In this document: positions 44,675 to 54,041 of the stretch, piece after piece
Position numbering within the stretch: the stretch's first letter is position 1
Layout of the letters: each line of letters begins with the position of its first letter
Source: Pseudomonas putida
Lineage (GTDB): Bacteria > Pseudomonadota > Gammaproteobacteria > Pseudomonadales > Pseudomonadaceae
DNA length: 64,000 nucleotides
Assembly: GCF_025905425.1 (NCBI RefSeq)
Contig: NZ_CP109603.1
Span: forward strand, 5,534,501 to 5,598,500
Direction: 5' to 3'
Notes under the pieces: model-generated
Told to the model about the DNA's origin: nothing
Databases searched by the model: none
What the model saw: the letters and a program-made list of their open reading frames with translations, nothing else
Made by a program: the position numbers and the translations under genes

Positions 44675-45118
44675 TCAATGCCCGTGGCTTCGGCCTACAT
44701 GCGAATGCTCACCTTCCGGTACCGATACCGCCCCGTTCACCTCCAGTTGCTGCAAGATCGCGCATTCTGCGCCTTGCGCACTGCACCGCTGGCGCAGCTC
44801 CACCAGTTGCTCTTGCAGCGCCACCAAGCCATCGATCCTCGCCTGCACATGGGCGATATGCTCATCAATCAACGCATTGACGCTGCCGCACGAGCCTTCT
44901 GGGCTGTCGCGCAGGCGCAACAGGCTGCGGATTTCGTCCAGGGTCATGTCCAGGGTCCGGCAGTTGCGGATGAAGGTCAGCCGCTCGACGTGGGCCTGGG
45001 TGTAGAGCCGGTAATTGCCGTCGGTGCGCGCTGGCTCCGGCAACAACTGCTCACGCTCGTAATAGCGGATGGTCTCTACGGCGCAATCGGTGGCTTTTGC
45101 CAGTTCTCCAATCTTCAT
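44675..45118 (-). CDS. cadR: Cadmium-responsive MerR-family regulator CadR
   Basis: MerR-type activator (147 aa). N-terminal winged helix (MKIGELAKATDCAVETIRYY), dimer helix, and the metal ligands Cys77, Cys112 and Cys119, the set known for CadR. The tail GEHSHVGRSHGH is His-rich and matches the second metal site of Pseudomonas CadR. It is divergent from cadA, whose promoter it should twist into an active form when Cd(II) or Zn(II) binds. Confidence 0.94.
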   Translation of the reverse strand: MKIGELAKATDCAVETIRYYEREQLLPEPARTDGNYRLYTQAHVERLTFIRNCRTLDMTLDEIRSLLRLRDSPEGSCGSVNALIDEHIAHVQARIDGLVALQEQLVELRQRCSAQGAECAILQQLEVNGAVSVPEGEHSHVGRSHGH

Positions 45119-45140
45119 CGCGAAATCTCCAGCAGATGGC

Positions 45141-45171
45141 TTGACCCTATAGTGGCTACAGGGTGTTCACT
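45141..45171 (+). promoter_or_regulatory. MerR-type cadA promoter with CadR operator
   Basis: -35 TTGACC (45141-45146), 19-nt spacer, -10 TTCACT (45166-45171). The spacer holds the palindrome ACCCTATAG-TGG-CTACAGGGT (45144-45164, one mismatch). The over-long spacer with centred palindrome is the hallmark of MerR-family control. Confidence 0.85.
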
Positions 45172-45201
45172 TGGCAACAGGCTCACTTTAAGGATGACCC
45201 A

Positions 45202-47415
45202 ATGAACCAGCCTGTCAGCCCCCACCACAAGCACGACCACCACGCCCACAGCTGCTGCGCCAGCGCTGGCGCCCCGGCGTTGGTGCAGTTGAGCGAAAAA
45301 GCCAGCGGCGACGCACAGCTTAGCCGCTTCCGCATCGAGGCCATGGACTGCCCCACCGAGCAAACGCTTATCCAGGACAAGCTGGGCAAGCTGGCGGGTA
45401 TCGAGCAGTTGGAGTTCAACCTGATCAACCGTGTGCTTGGCGTGCGGCACACGCTGGGCGGTACTGCCGAGATCGAGCGGGCCATCGACAGCCTGGGCAT
45501 GAAGGCCGAGCCTCTCACCGAAGGGGGCGCCGCCACCGCGACTGCACCCTCGCCAAGCAAAACCCGCTGGTGGCCGCTGGCGTTGTCCGGTGTCGCGGCT
45601 ATCGCCGCAGAAATCGTGCATTTCACCGGGCTTGCACCTGAATGGCTGGTGGCCGCCCTGGCCTTGGCGGCGATCCTGGGTTGCGGCCTGGGCACTTACA
45701 AGAAGGGCTGGATCGCCCTGAAAAACCGCAACCTCAACATCAACGCGTTGATGAGCATTGCCGTGACCGGTGCTGTGCTGATCGGCCAGTGGCCGGAGGC
45801 GGCCATGGTGATGGTGCTGTTCACGGTCGCCGAGCTGATCGAGGCACGCTCCCTGGACCGGGCACGCAATGCCATCAGCGGCCTGATGCAGCTCACCCCC
45901 GACATGGCGACCGTGCGGCAAGCCGATGGCCAGTGGCGTGAGGTGGACGTGCGCGAGGTGGCTATCGGCGCTTTGGTGCGGGTACGGCCAGGCGAGCGCA
46001 TCGGCTTGGATGGCGAAGTGACCAGTGGCCAATCCAGCGTCGATCAGGCGCCCATCACCGGTGAAAGCCTGCCGGTGGGAAAAGCCGTGGGCGACAAACT
46101 GTTCGCTGGCACCATCAACCAGGCGGGTGCGCTGGAGTTCCGTGTCACTGCTGGTGCCGGGCAATCGACCTTGGCGCGCATCATCAAGGCCGTCGAGGAG
46201 GCCCAGGGCGCCCGGGCGCCGACCCAGCGCTTCGTCGACCGCTTCTCGCGCATCTACACCCCCGTGGTGTTCGCCGTGGCCCTGGCGGTGGCGGTGATCC
46301 CGCCGCTGTTCCTGGCAGGCGCCTGGTTCGACTGGATTTACCGTGCGTTGGTGCTGCTGGTGGTGGCGTGCCCGTGCGCCTTGGTCATTTCTACCCCGGT
46401 GACCATCGTCAGTGGCTTGGCTGCGGCAGCGCGCAAGGGCATCTTGATCAAGGGCGGCGTTTATCTGGAAGGCGGGCGCAAGCTGGACTTCCTGGCCCTC
46501 GACAAGACCGGCACCATTACCCACGGCAAGCCGGTGCAGACCGACGCCAAGGTGCTGGACCCGCTGTTCGAAGGCCGCGCGCAAGCTTTGGCTGCCAGCC
46601 TGGGCGAGCGCTCGGACCACCCGGTGTCACATGCCATCGCCCAATTCGGCAAGGCACAAAGCCTGGCACTGAAAGAGGTCGACGACTTCGCAGCCCTGGC
46701 CGGTCGCGGTGTGCGTGGGGTGATCGAGGGTGAGCTTTACCACCTGGGTAACCACCGCCTGGTGGAGGAACTGGGCCTGTGCTCGCCGGCGCTGGAGGCG
46801 CAGCTGGATACGCTGGAGCGTCAGGGCAAGACCGTGGTGTTGCTGCTCGACCGCAGTGGCCCGCTGGCGTTGTTCGCGGTGGCCGACACGGTCAAGCAGA
46901 GCAGCCGCCAGGCGATTGCCGAGCTGCATGAGCTCGGTATCAAGACGGTCATGCTCACCGGCGACAATCCCCATACCGCCGAAGCCATCGCCGCCCAGGT
47001 CGGCATCGACCGCGCCGAAGGCAACCTGCTGCCGGCCGACAAGCTCAAGACCATCGAAGACCTGTATGCCCAAGGCCATCGGGTGGGGATGGTCGGCGAC
47101 GGTATCAACGATGCGCCGGCCCTTGCCCGTGCCGAAATCGGCTTTGCCATGGCGGCGGCGGGCACCGACACTGCCATCGAGACGGCCGATGTGGCGTTGA
47201 TGGACGACGACTTGCGCAAAATCCCGGCCTTCGTCAGGCTGTCGCGCCAAAGTGCGGCGATTCTCAGGCAGAACATCGTTCTGGCCCTGGGCATCAAGGC
47301 GATATTCCTGGCGATCACCTTTGCCGGCATGGCGACCATGTGGATGGCGGTGTTCGCCGACATGGGCGTGAGCCTGCTGGTGGTGTTCAACGGCTTGCGC
47401 CTGTTGCGCAAATAG
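45202..47415 (+). CDS. cadA: Cadmium/zinc-exporting P1B-type ATPase CadA
   Basis: Inner-membrane heavy-metal efflux pump (737 aa). The N-terminus is His-rich with a Cys pair (HHKHDHHAHSCC, 8-19), followed by one HMA domain with MDCPTE (Cys50). The transport site is CPC at 390-392, the phosphorylated Asp434 is in DKTGTIT, the HP locus in SDHPVSHA and the hinge GDGINDAPAL. The ATG at 45202 has AAGGAT before it; the frame upstream overlaps the promoter. Controlled by CadR. Confidence 0.94.
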   Translation: MNQPVSPHHKHDHHAHSCCASAGAPALVQLSEKASGDAQLSRFRIEAMDCPTEQTLIQDKLGKLAGIEQLEFNLINRVLGVRHTLGGTAEIERAIDSLGMKAEPLTEGGAATATAPSPSKTRWWPLALSGVAAIAAEIVHFTGLAPEWLVAALALAAILGCGLGTYKKGWIALKNRNLNINALMSIAVTGAVLIGQWPEAAMVMVLFTVAELIEARSLDRARNAISGLMQLTPDMATVRQADGQWREVDVREVAIGALVRVRPGERIGLDGEVTSGQSSVDQAPITGESLPVGKAVGDKLFAGTINQAGALEFRVTAGAGQSTLARIIKAVEEAQGARAPTQRFVDRFSRIYTPVVFAVALAVAVIPPLFLAGAWFDWIYRALVLLVVACPCALVISTPVTIVSGLAAAARKGILIKGGVYLEGGRKLDFLALDKTGTITHGKPVQTDAKVLDPLFEGRAQALAASLGERSDHPVSHAIAQFGKAQSLALKEVDDFAALAGRGVRGVIEGELYHLGNHRLVEELGLCSPALEAQLDTLERQGKTVVLLLDRSGPLALFAVADTVKQSSRQAIAELHELGIKTVMLTGDNPHTAEAIAAQVGIDRAEGNLLPADKLKTIEDLYAQGHRVGMVGDGINDAPALARAEIGFAMAAAGTDTAIETADVALMDDDLRKIPAFVRLSRQSAAILRQNIVLALGIKAIFLAITFAGMATMWMAVFADMGVSLLVVFNGLRLLRK

Positions 47416-47424
47416 AGGACGTGC

Positions 47425-48294
47425 ATGCTGAGTTCGGAGCTCAAAGCCTTCTACATGGTGGCCCGCCTGGGCAGCATCACCCTGGCGGCGAAGAAGCTCG
47501 GGCTCAGCCAGCCCACCGTGACCACGCAGATCCGCAACCTGGAAAGCCAGTATGCGGTGGAGCTGTTCTACCGTGGCGGCCGGCGCCTGGTGTTGAGCGA
47601 GGAGGGTGTGCGCCTGCTGCCGATGGTCAAGGCATTGCTGCAGCAGGAGGCCGACATCGAGTTCGAACTGCGCAACAGTGGCCAGGCCCAGGGCAGCCTG
47701 CGCATCGCGGCCACTGCGCCTTACTACATTCTCGATCTGGTGAAGATCTTCCGTGAGCGCCTGCCCCAAGTAGACGTGGCGGTGGAGATCGGCAACTCGC
47801 AGCAGGTGCTGGAAATGCTCGAAGATTACCGGGTCGATATCGCCGCCTCGTCGCAACTGCTGGAGGATGCTCGCCTGGTGCGCCGGGTTTTGGGCACCGA
47901 CCCGTTGGTGGTGGCGGTACACCGCAACCATCCCTTGGCGCATCGCCAGGTGGTGTCCATCGACGTGGTGAGCGGGCATTGCCTGTTGATGCGCGAGCCG
48001 GGCTCGACCACGCGCAAGCTGACCGAACAGATGATGCAGGAGGCCGGTGTGAAAGCCGGGACGTTGCTGGAAATCGGTAGCCGCGAATCGATCCGTGAGG
48101 CCGTGCTGCGCAACATCGGCATCAGTGTGATTGCCCGGCATGAGGTGCCGCACAACCCCGAATTACGGGTGCTGGCGTTGGAGGATGCACCGGTGATGCA
48201 TGAGTACCTGTATTGCCTGAAGGAGCGGCGCCAGGCGCGTTTGCCTGCGGCGTTCCTAGGGGTTGCGCAGGAAGTGGCCGGTTCACAGTTCTAG
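47425..48294 (+). CDS. LysR-family regulator of the aminoethylphosphonate-type cluster
   Basis: A 289-aa LysR protein: N-terminal helix-turn-helix (LGSITLAAKKLGLSQPTVTTQIRNL, split here by position 14-38) and an effector domain starting near RIAATAPYYI. It begins 9 nt after cadA but resembles regulators found with 2-aminoethylphosphonate uptake genes (the phn_lysR group), and such an importer follows on the same strand. It could be transcribed partly by read-through from cadA. Confidence 0.85.
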   Translation: MLSSELKAFYMVARLGSITLAAKKLGLSQPTVTTQIRNLESQYAVELFYRGGRRLVLSEEGVRLLPMVKALLQQEADIEFELRNSGQAQGSLRIAATAPYYILDLVKIFRERLPQVDVAVEIGNSQQVLEMLEDYRVDIAASSQLLEDARLVRRVLGTDPLVVAVHRNHPLAHRQVVSIDVVSGHCLLMREPGSTTRKLTEQMMQEAGVKAGTLLEIGSRESIREAVLRNIGISVIARHEVPHNPELRVLALEDAPVMHEYLYCLKERRQARLPAAFLGVAQEVAGSQF

Positions 48295-48304
48295 GTCTGT
48301 GGTG

Positions 48305-48398
48305 GCTTCTTCGCGGGGCAAGCCCGCTCCCACAGGTATCCCGCTGCCTTCAGGCACTGTGCGGTCGCTGTGGGAGCGGGCTTGCCCGCGAAGAGGCC
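48305..48398. repeat. Inverted REP pair between the LysR gene and the ABC operon
   Basis: CTTCTTCGCGGGGCAAGCCC...CTCCCACAG and its inverse TGTGGGAGCGGGCTTGCCCG...CGAAGAGG, spaced by 35 nt. It separates the regulator from the transporter operon. Confidence 0.85.
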
Positions 48399-48513
48399 CG
48401 CACAGGCCACTACAAAATCTGCCTATACCACTATCGCCAGCTTTTGCCTGAACGCCACAGAACCGTCGCACAGCCTTCCTAGCATGGCCCCATCTCTTTG
48501 ATGAGGCCTTGCC

Positions 48514-49572
48514 ATGAACAACGCCACGCCTGGCGCACAGATGAAAGTGCGCAACATTCACAAGCGCTTCGGCGCCTTCACCGCGCTCAACGATGTCTCC
48601 CTGGACATCGCCGCCGGTGAGCTGGTGTGCCTGCTCGGCCCATCCGGTTGCGGCAAGACCACGCTGTTGCGCTGCATCGCCGGCCTCGAACGCCAGGACC
48701 GCGGTGAGCTGTACATCGGCGAGCGCGACATCTCCGAGTTGCCACCCCAGGCCCGCGACTACGGCATTCTGTTCCAGTCTTACGCGCTGTTCCCCAACCT
48801 TACCGTCGAAGCCAACATTGCCTATGGCCTGATGGGCAGTGGCCGTGAGCAGGCGCGGCAGCGGGTGGTTGAAATGCTCCAGCTGGTCGGCCTGTCTGGT
48901 AGCGAAAAGAAGTACCCAGGGCAGCTTTCTGGCGGCCAGCAGCAGCGTGTGGCCCTGGCCCGTGCCCTGGCGCCGGCGCCTTCGCTGCTGTTGCTCGACG
49001 AGCCGATGTCGGCACTGGACGCGCGGGTTCGCGAGCACCTGTGCACCGAACTGCGCCAACTGCAACGCCAACTGGGTATCACCACCTTGATGGTCACCCA
49101 CAACCAGGACGAGGCCATGCTGATGGCCGACCGCATCGCCGTGATGAACAACGGCCAGGTCGAGCAGTACGCCACGCCGCAGGCCATCTACGACCAGCCG
49201 GCCACGCCTTTCGTTGCTGAGTTCGTTGGCCAGGGTAACTGGCTGCCGTTCCAGCGCAGCGGTGACAGCCAGGCCCAGGTCGGCGGCATGAGCATGCGCC
49301 TGTCGCCGGGGTCGGCGCGGGCCAGCAGCGGCCGCCTGTTCTGCCGCCCTGAGGCGATCACGGTCAACCCGCCAGTGCACGAAGAAAATCTGTTTCCGGC
49401 CATGGTCCGCGAGATCACCTTCCTCGGTAACCGCTGCCGCATGAGCTTTGAACTCAAAGCCCTGCCAGGCCATGCATTGCTGGCCGAACTGGCCCCCGAG
49501 GCCATGCCGCGCCTGGGCTCGCAGGACATCTGGGTGGCGCTGCCACCGCAGAGCCTGCAGGTGTTCGCCTGA
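48514..49572 (+). CDS. ABC transporter ATP-binding protein, 2-aminoethylphosphonate type (PhnT2-like)
   Basis: A 352-aa ATPase with Walker [13 protein letters not shown]-loop LFQSYALFP, signature LSGGQQQR, Walker B LLLDEPMSALDARV and H-loop LMVTHNQDEA, then a TOBE-like C-terminal domain. It heads a three-gene importer (ATPase, fused permease, binding protein) behind a matching LysR gene. No phosphonatase (phnX, phnW) is in the window, so the substrate rests on family resemblance only; a spermidine or iron importer would look similar. Confidence 0.82.
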   Translation: MNNATPGAQMKVRNIHKRFGAFTALNDVSLDIAAGELVCLLGPSGCGKTTLLRCIAGLERQDRGELYIGERDISELPPQARDYGILFQSYALFPNLTVEANIAYGLMGSGREQARQRVVEMLQLVGLSGSEKKYPGQLSGGQQQRVALARALAPAPSLLLLDEPMSALDARVREHLCTELRQLQRQLGITTLMVTHNQDEAMLMADRIAVMNNGQVEQYATPQAIYDQPATPFVAEFVGQGNWLPFQRSGDSQAQVGGMSMRLSPGSARASSGRLFCRPEAITVNPPVHEENLFPAMVREITFLGNRCRMSFELKALPGHALLAELAPEAMPRLGSQDIWVALPPQSLQVFA

Positions 49573-49573
49573 G

Positions 49574-51298
49574 ATGGCCGCGCCAATGTCTCTGCCGCTG
49601 AACCCGGCCAATGCCACGTCTCGCCAGGGGGTTGCCCTGGGGGACCGGCTGTTCGTCGTCGGCGGCAAGTGGTTGCTGTTGATGCTGCTGGTGCTGGCTG
49701 TGCTGATGCCACTGCTGGCGATTTTCTGGCGCGGCTTCAGCGCAGAGGCCGGCCAGGGTGGCGGCCTGGTGGCCGCCCGTGAGCTGTTCGCCAGCGAGAG
49801 TTTCCACTGGCTGCTCGGTAACAGCCTGTCGGTGGCGTTCACCGTCGCGGCCATCGTCATCCCACTGGCTTACCTGTTCGCCTATGCCTTGCAACGCACC
49901 CTGATCCCGGCCAAGGGCCTGTGGCGGGGTGTCTCGTTGCTGCCGTTGCTGGCGCCGTCGATGCTGCCGGCTATTGCGCTGGTCTACCTGTTCGGCAACC
50001 AGGGCCTGCTGCGCGGGCTGCTGAGCGACAACATCTATGGCTTTTGGGGCATCGTGCTGGGCGAGGCCATCTACACCTTCCCGCATGCATTGATGATTCT
50101 GCTGTCGGCCTTGTCGCTGGCCGATGCACGCCTGTTCGACGCCGCCGCCAGCATGGGCGCCGGGCCTTGGCGTGCGTTCTCCAGCATCACCTGGCCAGCC
50201 ACGCGCCAGGCCGTGTTCGCCGCCTTCTGCCTGGTGTTCACCCTGACTATCACCGACTTCGGTGTCCCGGTCGTGGTCGGGGGTGATTATCAGGTGCTGG
50301 CCCTGGAGGCTTACAAGGCTGTCGTTGGCCAACAGCAATTCGGCCGTGGTGCACTGATTGGCATGGTCTTGCTGCTGCCGGCACTGCTGAGTTTCGCCGT
50401 CGATGCCTGGTTGCGCCGCCGCCAGGGCGAGGCCATGAGTGGGCGTGCGCAGGTGTTCGAGCCCAAACCCTCGCGCCGCCGTGATGCCTGCTTCCTGGCC
50501 ATCGTGCTGGTGGTCTGCGCGGTGCTGCTGTTGGTGATCGGCATGGCCGTGTATTCATCGCTGGTCACGTTCTGGCCCTACAACCTGTCGCTGTCGCTCA
50601 AGCACTACATGTTCGAGGACACCGCCGGCGGTGGCTGGCTGGCCTACCGCAACAGCGTGACCATGGCGATCGGCACCGCGCTGATCGGCAGCATGATGAT
50701 TTTCTGCGGTGCCTACCTGATGGAGAAGACCCAGGGTCAACGCCTGCTCAACCAGTCGCTGCGCCTGCTCAGCTTCATCCCCATGGCGGTGCCGGGCCTG
50801 GTCCTGGGCCTGGGCTACGTGTTCTTCTTCAACCTCAGCGGCAACCCGCTGCATGTGCTGTACGGCAGCATGGGCTTGCTGGTCATTTGTACCATCGCCC
50901 ATTACCTGACCACCGCGCAGATGACCGCGACCACCGCCCTGCGCCAGCTCGACGGTGAGTTCGAGGCCGCCGCCTTGTCGCTCAAGGCGCCCTTGTACCG
51001 GCACTTCCTGCGGGTGACCGTGCCGATTTGCCTGCCGGCGCTTCTGGACATCATCCGCTACCTGTTCGTCTCGGCGATGACCACCGTGTCGGCGGCAATC
51101 TTCCTGTACAGCCCCGACACCATCCTCGCTGCCGTTGCCGTGCTGAACATGGACGACGCGGGCAACGTCGGCGGTGCCGCCGCCATGTCCACCCTGATTC
51201 TGCTGACCAGCGCCAGCGCCTCACTGCTGCTGGCCGCAGCCTCACGCGGCCTGTTGCGCCGCTCCCAAGCCTGGCGCCAACGCGCCGCGACTGCCTGA
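49574..51298 (+). CDS. Fused two-domain ABC permease, 2-aminoethylphosphonate type (PhnU2-like)
   Basis: A 574-aa inner-membrane protein with two MetI-type permease domains in one chain; the EAA-like loops are FDAAASMGAGPWRAFSSITWP (about 190-210) and FEAAALSLKAPLYRHFLRVTVP (about 465-485), with a linker near 290. The start at 49574 lies 1 nt after the ATPase stop; the longer frame from 49448 overlaps that gene and is not coding. One fused permease replaces the usual pair, as in the Fe(III)/phosphonate branch. Confidence 0.83.
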   Translation: MAAPMSLPLNPANATSRQGVALGDRLFVVGGKWLLLMLLVLAVLMPLLAIFWRGFSAEAGQGGGLVAARELFASESFHWLLGNSLSVAFTVAAIVIPLAYLFAYALQRTLIPAKGLWRGVSLLPLLAPSMLPAIALVYLFGNQGLLRGLLSDNIYGFWGIVLGEAIYTFPHALMILLSALSLADARLFDAAASMGAGPWRAFSSITWPATRQAVFAAFCLVFTLTITDFGVPVVVGGDYQVLALEAYKAVVGQQQFGRGALIGMVLLLPALLSFAVDAWLRRRQGEAMSGRAQVFEPKPSRRRDACFLAIVLVVCAVLLLVIGMAVYSSLVTFWPYNLSLSLKHYMFEDTAGGGWLAYRNSVTMAIGTALIGSMMIFCGAYLMEKTQGQRLLNQSLRLLSFIPMAVPGLVLGLGYVFFFNLSGNPLHVLYGSMGLLVICTIAHYLTTAQMTATTALRQLDGEFEAAALSLKAPLYRHFLRVTVPICLPALLDIIRYLFVSAMTTVSAAIFLYSPDTILAAVAVLNMDDAGNVGGAAAMSTLILLTSASASLLLAAASRGLLRRSQAWRQRAATA

Positions 51299-51316
51299 CC
51301 TGTAAGGAACCCCACC

Positions 51317-52342
51317 ATGTTCAAGCACCTTGCACTTGCCGCTGCCGTTTCTGCCGTGTTCAGCCTGCAGGCTTCGGCCGCCGGGACCCAGCTGACGGTC
51401 TACACCGCGCTGGAAGCCGAGCAGCTCAAGACCTACAAGCAGGCCTTCGAAAAGGCCAACCCGGACATCGAGATCAAGTGGGTACGCGACTCCACGGGCA
51501 TCATCACCGCCAAGCTGCTGGCCGAGAAAGAGCGCCCGCAGGCCGATGCGGTATGGGGGTTGGCAGCGTCCAGCCTGGCCATTCTCGACCAGAACGGCAT
51601 GCTTGAAGCGTATGCGCCCAAGGACCTGGGCAAGATTTCGGCGAACTACCGCGACGCGGCCAACCCACCGGCGTGGGTGGGCATGGATGTCTGGGCCGCG
51701 ACCATTTGCTTCAACACCATCGAGGCCGAGAAGCAGGGCCTGAGCAAGCCGGTAAGCTGGCAGGATTTGGCCAAGCCCGAGTACAAGGGCAAGATCGTCA
51801 TGCCCAACCCGGCCTCGTCCGGCACGGGTTTCCTGGATGTCAGCGCCTGGCTGCAGACCTTTGGCGAGCCTCAGGGCTGGGCCTACATGGACGCCCTGCA
51901 TCAGAACATCGGCCAGTACGTTCATTCCGGCTCCAAGCCGTGCAAGCTGGCGGCGGCGGGTGAGTTCCCGATCGGCATCTCGTTCGAGTACCCCGCCGTG
52001 CAGCTCAAGCGCCAGGGGGCACCGCTGGACATCGTGCTGCCTAAAGAGGGGTTGGGTTGGGAAATCGAGGCAACGGCGGTGATCAAGGGCACGCCAAAGG
52101 CCGATGCGGCCAAGCGCCTGGCAGATTTTTCGGCCAGCCCTGCGGCGATGGAGCTGTACAAGGAGAACTTCGCGGTGCTTGCCGCGCCGGGTATCGCCAA
52201 GCCGCAGACCGAATTGCCGGCTGATTATGAGCAGCGGTTGATCAAGAACGACTTTGCCTGGGCTTCGAAGCACCGTGATGAGATTTTGGCCGAGTGGCGC
52301 AAGCGGTATGACGGCAAGTCGGAGAAGGTGGCGCAGCAGTGA
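51317..52342 (+). CDS. Periplasmic binding protein, 2-aminoethylphosphonate type (PhnS2-like)
   Basis: A 341-aa binding protein of the SBP_bac_6/Fbp-like fold. The signal peptide ends at ASA before AGTQLTVYTALEAEQL. Marks: WVRDSTGIITAKLLAE, VMPNPASSGTGFLDVSAW and IGISFEYPAVQLKRQG. Close relatives bind ferric iron or 2-aminoethylphosphonate; no paired Tyr iron ligands are obvious, which favours the phosphonate. Last gene of the operon, followed by a large palindrome. Confidence 0.8.
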   Translation: MFKHLALAAAVSAVFSLQASAAGTQLTVYTALEAEQLKTYKQAFEKANPDIEIKWVRDSTGIITAKLLAEKERPQADAVWGLAASSLAILDQNGMLEAYAPKDLGKISANYRDAANPPAWVGMDVWAATICFNTIEAEKQGLSKPVSWQDLAKPEYKGKIVMPNPASSGTGFLDVSAWLQTFGEPQGWAYMDALHQNIGQYVHSGSKPCKLAAAGEFPIGISFEYPAVQLKRQGAPLDIVLPKEGLGWEIEATAVIKGTPKADAAKRLADFSASPAAMELYKENFAVLAAPGIAKPQTELPADYEQRLIKNDFAWASKHRDEILAEWRKRYDGKSEKVAQQ

Positions 52343-52392
52343 AGGGGTAGGGGTTGGGGTTGGGGTTGAGAGGTGCATGCCTTGAGGGGTGT

Positions 52393-52636
52393 GGCGCCTG
52401 GGAGATCGAGCGCCGCCCGCGCGGCGCATCGCGACGCAAGGCCGCTCCCACATTTGTTTCGGGCCAATTACTCCTGTGACATGGGCGCGCGGCCCCTGGG
52501 TGCCCACCTTGATATCGAGTCGGACAAACAAGGCGGTCGCGCGCAAATATCACAGGCCTCACTGGCCCGAAACAAATGTGGGAGCGGCCTTGCGTCGCGA
52601 TGCGCCGCGCGGGCGGCGCTCGATCTCCCAGGCGCC
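52393..52636. repeat. 244-bp palindromic element with perfect 74-bp arms
   Basis: 52393-52466 and 52563-52636 are exact reverse complements of each other (74/74). They begin and end GGCGCCTGGG...GGCCA and include a REP-like core (TCGCGACGCAAGGCCGCTCC). The 96-nt centre is itself partly self-complementary (CCTGTGACAT near the left, ATATCACAGG near the right). Outside the arms imperfect symmetry continues for about 20 nt (AGGTGCATGCCTT / its inverse AAGGCATACACCT). It fills most of the gap 52343-52676, which contains no gene. Confidence 0.9.
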
Positions 52637-52676
52637 GAAACCCTAAAGGCATACACCTACCAGCCCCTACACAAAC

Positions 52677-54041
52677 TCAAATCTGCAACACCAACGCCTC
52701 CAACTGCTCTTGCCGCTCCGCCTGGTTCACCCGCGCCCCCGGGTTTAGCGTCGACCACTGCGGATGCGCCCGGGCCTTGACCAGCGCGTCTGGCAACTTG
52801 CCCTCGCGCCAGGCTTTTTCGTCCAGCTCGCCCAGGCGAATGCTGTCTTGCGCGGCATGCCCGCGGTTATCCAGGGCCACCATCAGCTGCTGCTGACGCA
52901 GCGCCAAGAGCCGCAACACCGTATCGTCCACAGTCAGCTCACGCTGACCTTTGAGCTTGCCCATCAACCTCGACCCGTAATTGCGTGCCGTCTGCAGCGC
53001 GCCGCCCGCGATTGCGCCAGCCAAGGCCGCCGCGCCAAGGGTCAGGCCACCGACCAGCAGATCGACCCCTGCCCCCGCTGCTGCACCCGCCGCCACGCCG
53101 CTGCCCAGGCGCACGCCCAGCAGCTTCAAGGTCTCGGGGTTGAACAGGTCATCGCCCCAGCGACCATCCAGCAACGGCAGGTCACTGGCATGGGCGTCTT
53201 CGCGGCGGAAGGCATACAGCTTGAGCAACGCCTCCACACAGCGCTGTTCGCGTTGCCGCACATCCTGGCGCAACGCTTCGATGGCCTTGGCTTCTGCGGC
53301 GGGTTCGGCCACGACGCTGCGCCGGCAGGCGGCGCAATCGAGCAGCAGTTCGGCGATCAGGCGTTTACCGCTTTGATGGCGAGCCTGGCGTTGCGCCTGC
53401 TGGTCGTCGATCAGCCGTTGCAGGGCAGGGCGGGCGTCTTCCAGCAGCAGGGCCAGGCTTTCGTACAGGCGGCGTTCGCCGTCTTCAGGCGGGGCCACGC
53501 TGTCAAACCGTACCAAAGCGTGAAGGCCAAGGCGGGCAAGGGCTTCACGCCATTCAGGCTCGCGGTGCTGGCTGCTGGCGACGAAATTGAGCACCGGCAG
53601 CAGAGGCTTGCCACAGCTGGCCAGCACTTCGAGCTCGTCGCGGTATTTGGCCAGCACCGGCTCGCGGGCGTCGATGACGTAAAGGCCGGCATTGCTGGCC
53701 AGCAACTGGCGCAGCACTTTGGCTTCCTGCTCGAAGCGCTGGCGTGCCTCGCTGCCCTGGAGGAAGCGTGCCAACCGGGCAGGGCCATCCAGGCGCTCGC
53801 CTGGGCGTTCGAGCCGTTCGAGATAGTCGAGCAGGGCAATGGCATCTTCCAGGCCGGGGGTGTCGTACAGCTCCAGCAGCGGCTCGCCGTCCACCGACAG
53901 GCGTGCGCCTTCCACATGGCGCGTGGTGCTGGGGCGATGGGACACCTCGCCAAAGCTCACGTCGCGGGTCAAGGTGCGCAGCAGCGAGGTCTTGCCGACA
54001 TTGGTATGGCCGACCACGGCCAGCTTCAGTGGCTCAGTCAT
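52677..54041 (-). CDS. GTPase with C-terminal DUF3482
   Basis: An Era/TrmE-like small GTPase domain at the N-terminus of a 454-aa protein: G1 VVGHTNVGKTS, G2-like STTRHVEG, G3 LYDTPGLED, and a G4-like VLNFVASS that departs from NKxD. The DUF3482 region follows, with a glycine/alanine-rich hydrophobic hairpin (GSGVAAGAAAGAGVDLLVGG, near 320-350) that could insert in membrane. The start overlaps the end of the DUF2868 gene, so the two are made together. The function is unknown; a GTP-controlled membrane process is plausible. Confidence 0.8.
   Translation of the reverse strand: MTEPLKLAVVGHTNVGKTSLLRTLTRDVSFGEVSHRPSTTRHVEGARLSVDGEPLLELYDTPGLEDAIALLDYLERLERPGERLDGPARLARFLQGSEARQRFEQEAKVLRQLLASNAGLYVIDAREPVLAKYRDELEVLASCGKPLLPVLNFVASSQHREPEWREALARLGLHALVRFDSVAPPEDGERRLYESLALLLEDARPALQRLIDDQQAQRQARHQSGKRLIAELLLDCAACRRSVVAEPAAEAKAIEALRQDVRQREQRCVEALLKLYAFRREDAHASDLPLLDGRWGDDLFNPETLKLLGVRLGSGVAAGAAAGAGVDLLVGGLTLGAAALAGAIAGGALQTARNYGSRLMGKLKGQRELTVDDTVLRLLALRQQQLMVALDNRGHAAQDSIRLGELDEKAWREGKLPDALVKARAHPQWSTLNPGARVNQAERQEQLEALVLQI

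Noticed and set aside
52373..52646. Small open frames on both strands within the 52.4-52.6 kb palindrome
   Set aside because: The same peptide appears twice only because the DNA arms are identical; no RBS and no homology.
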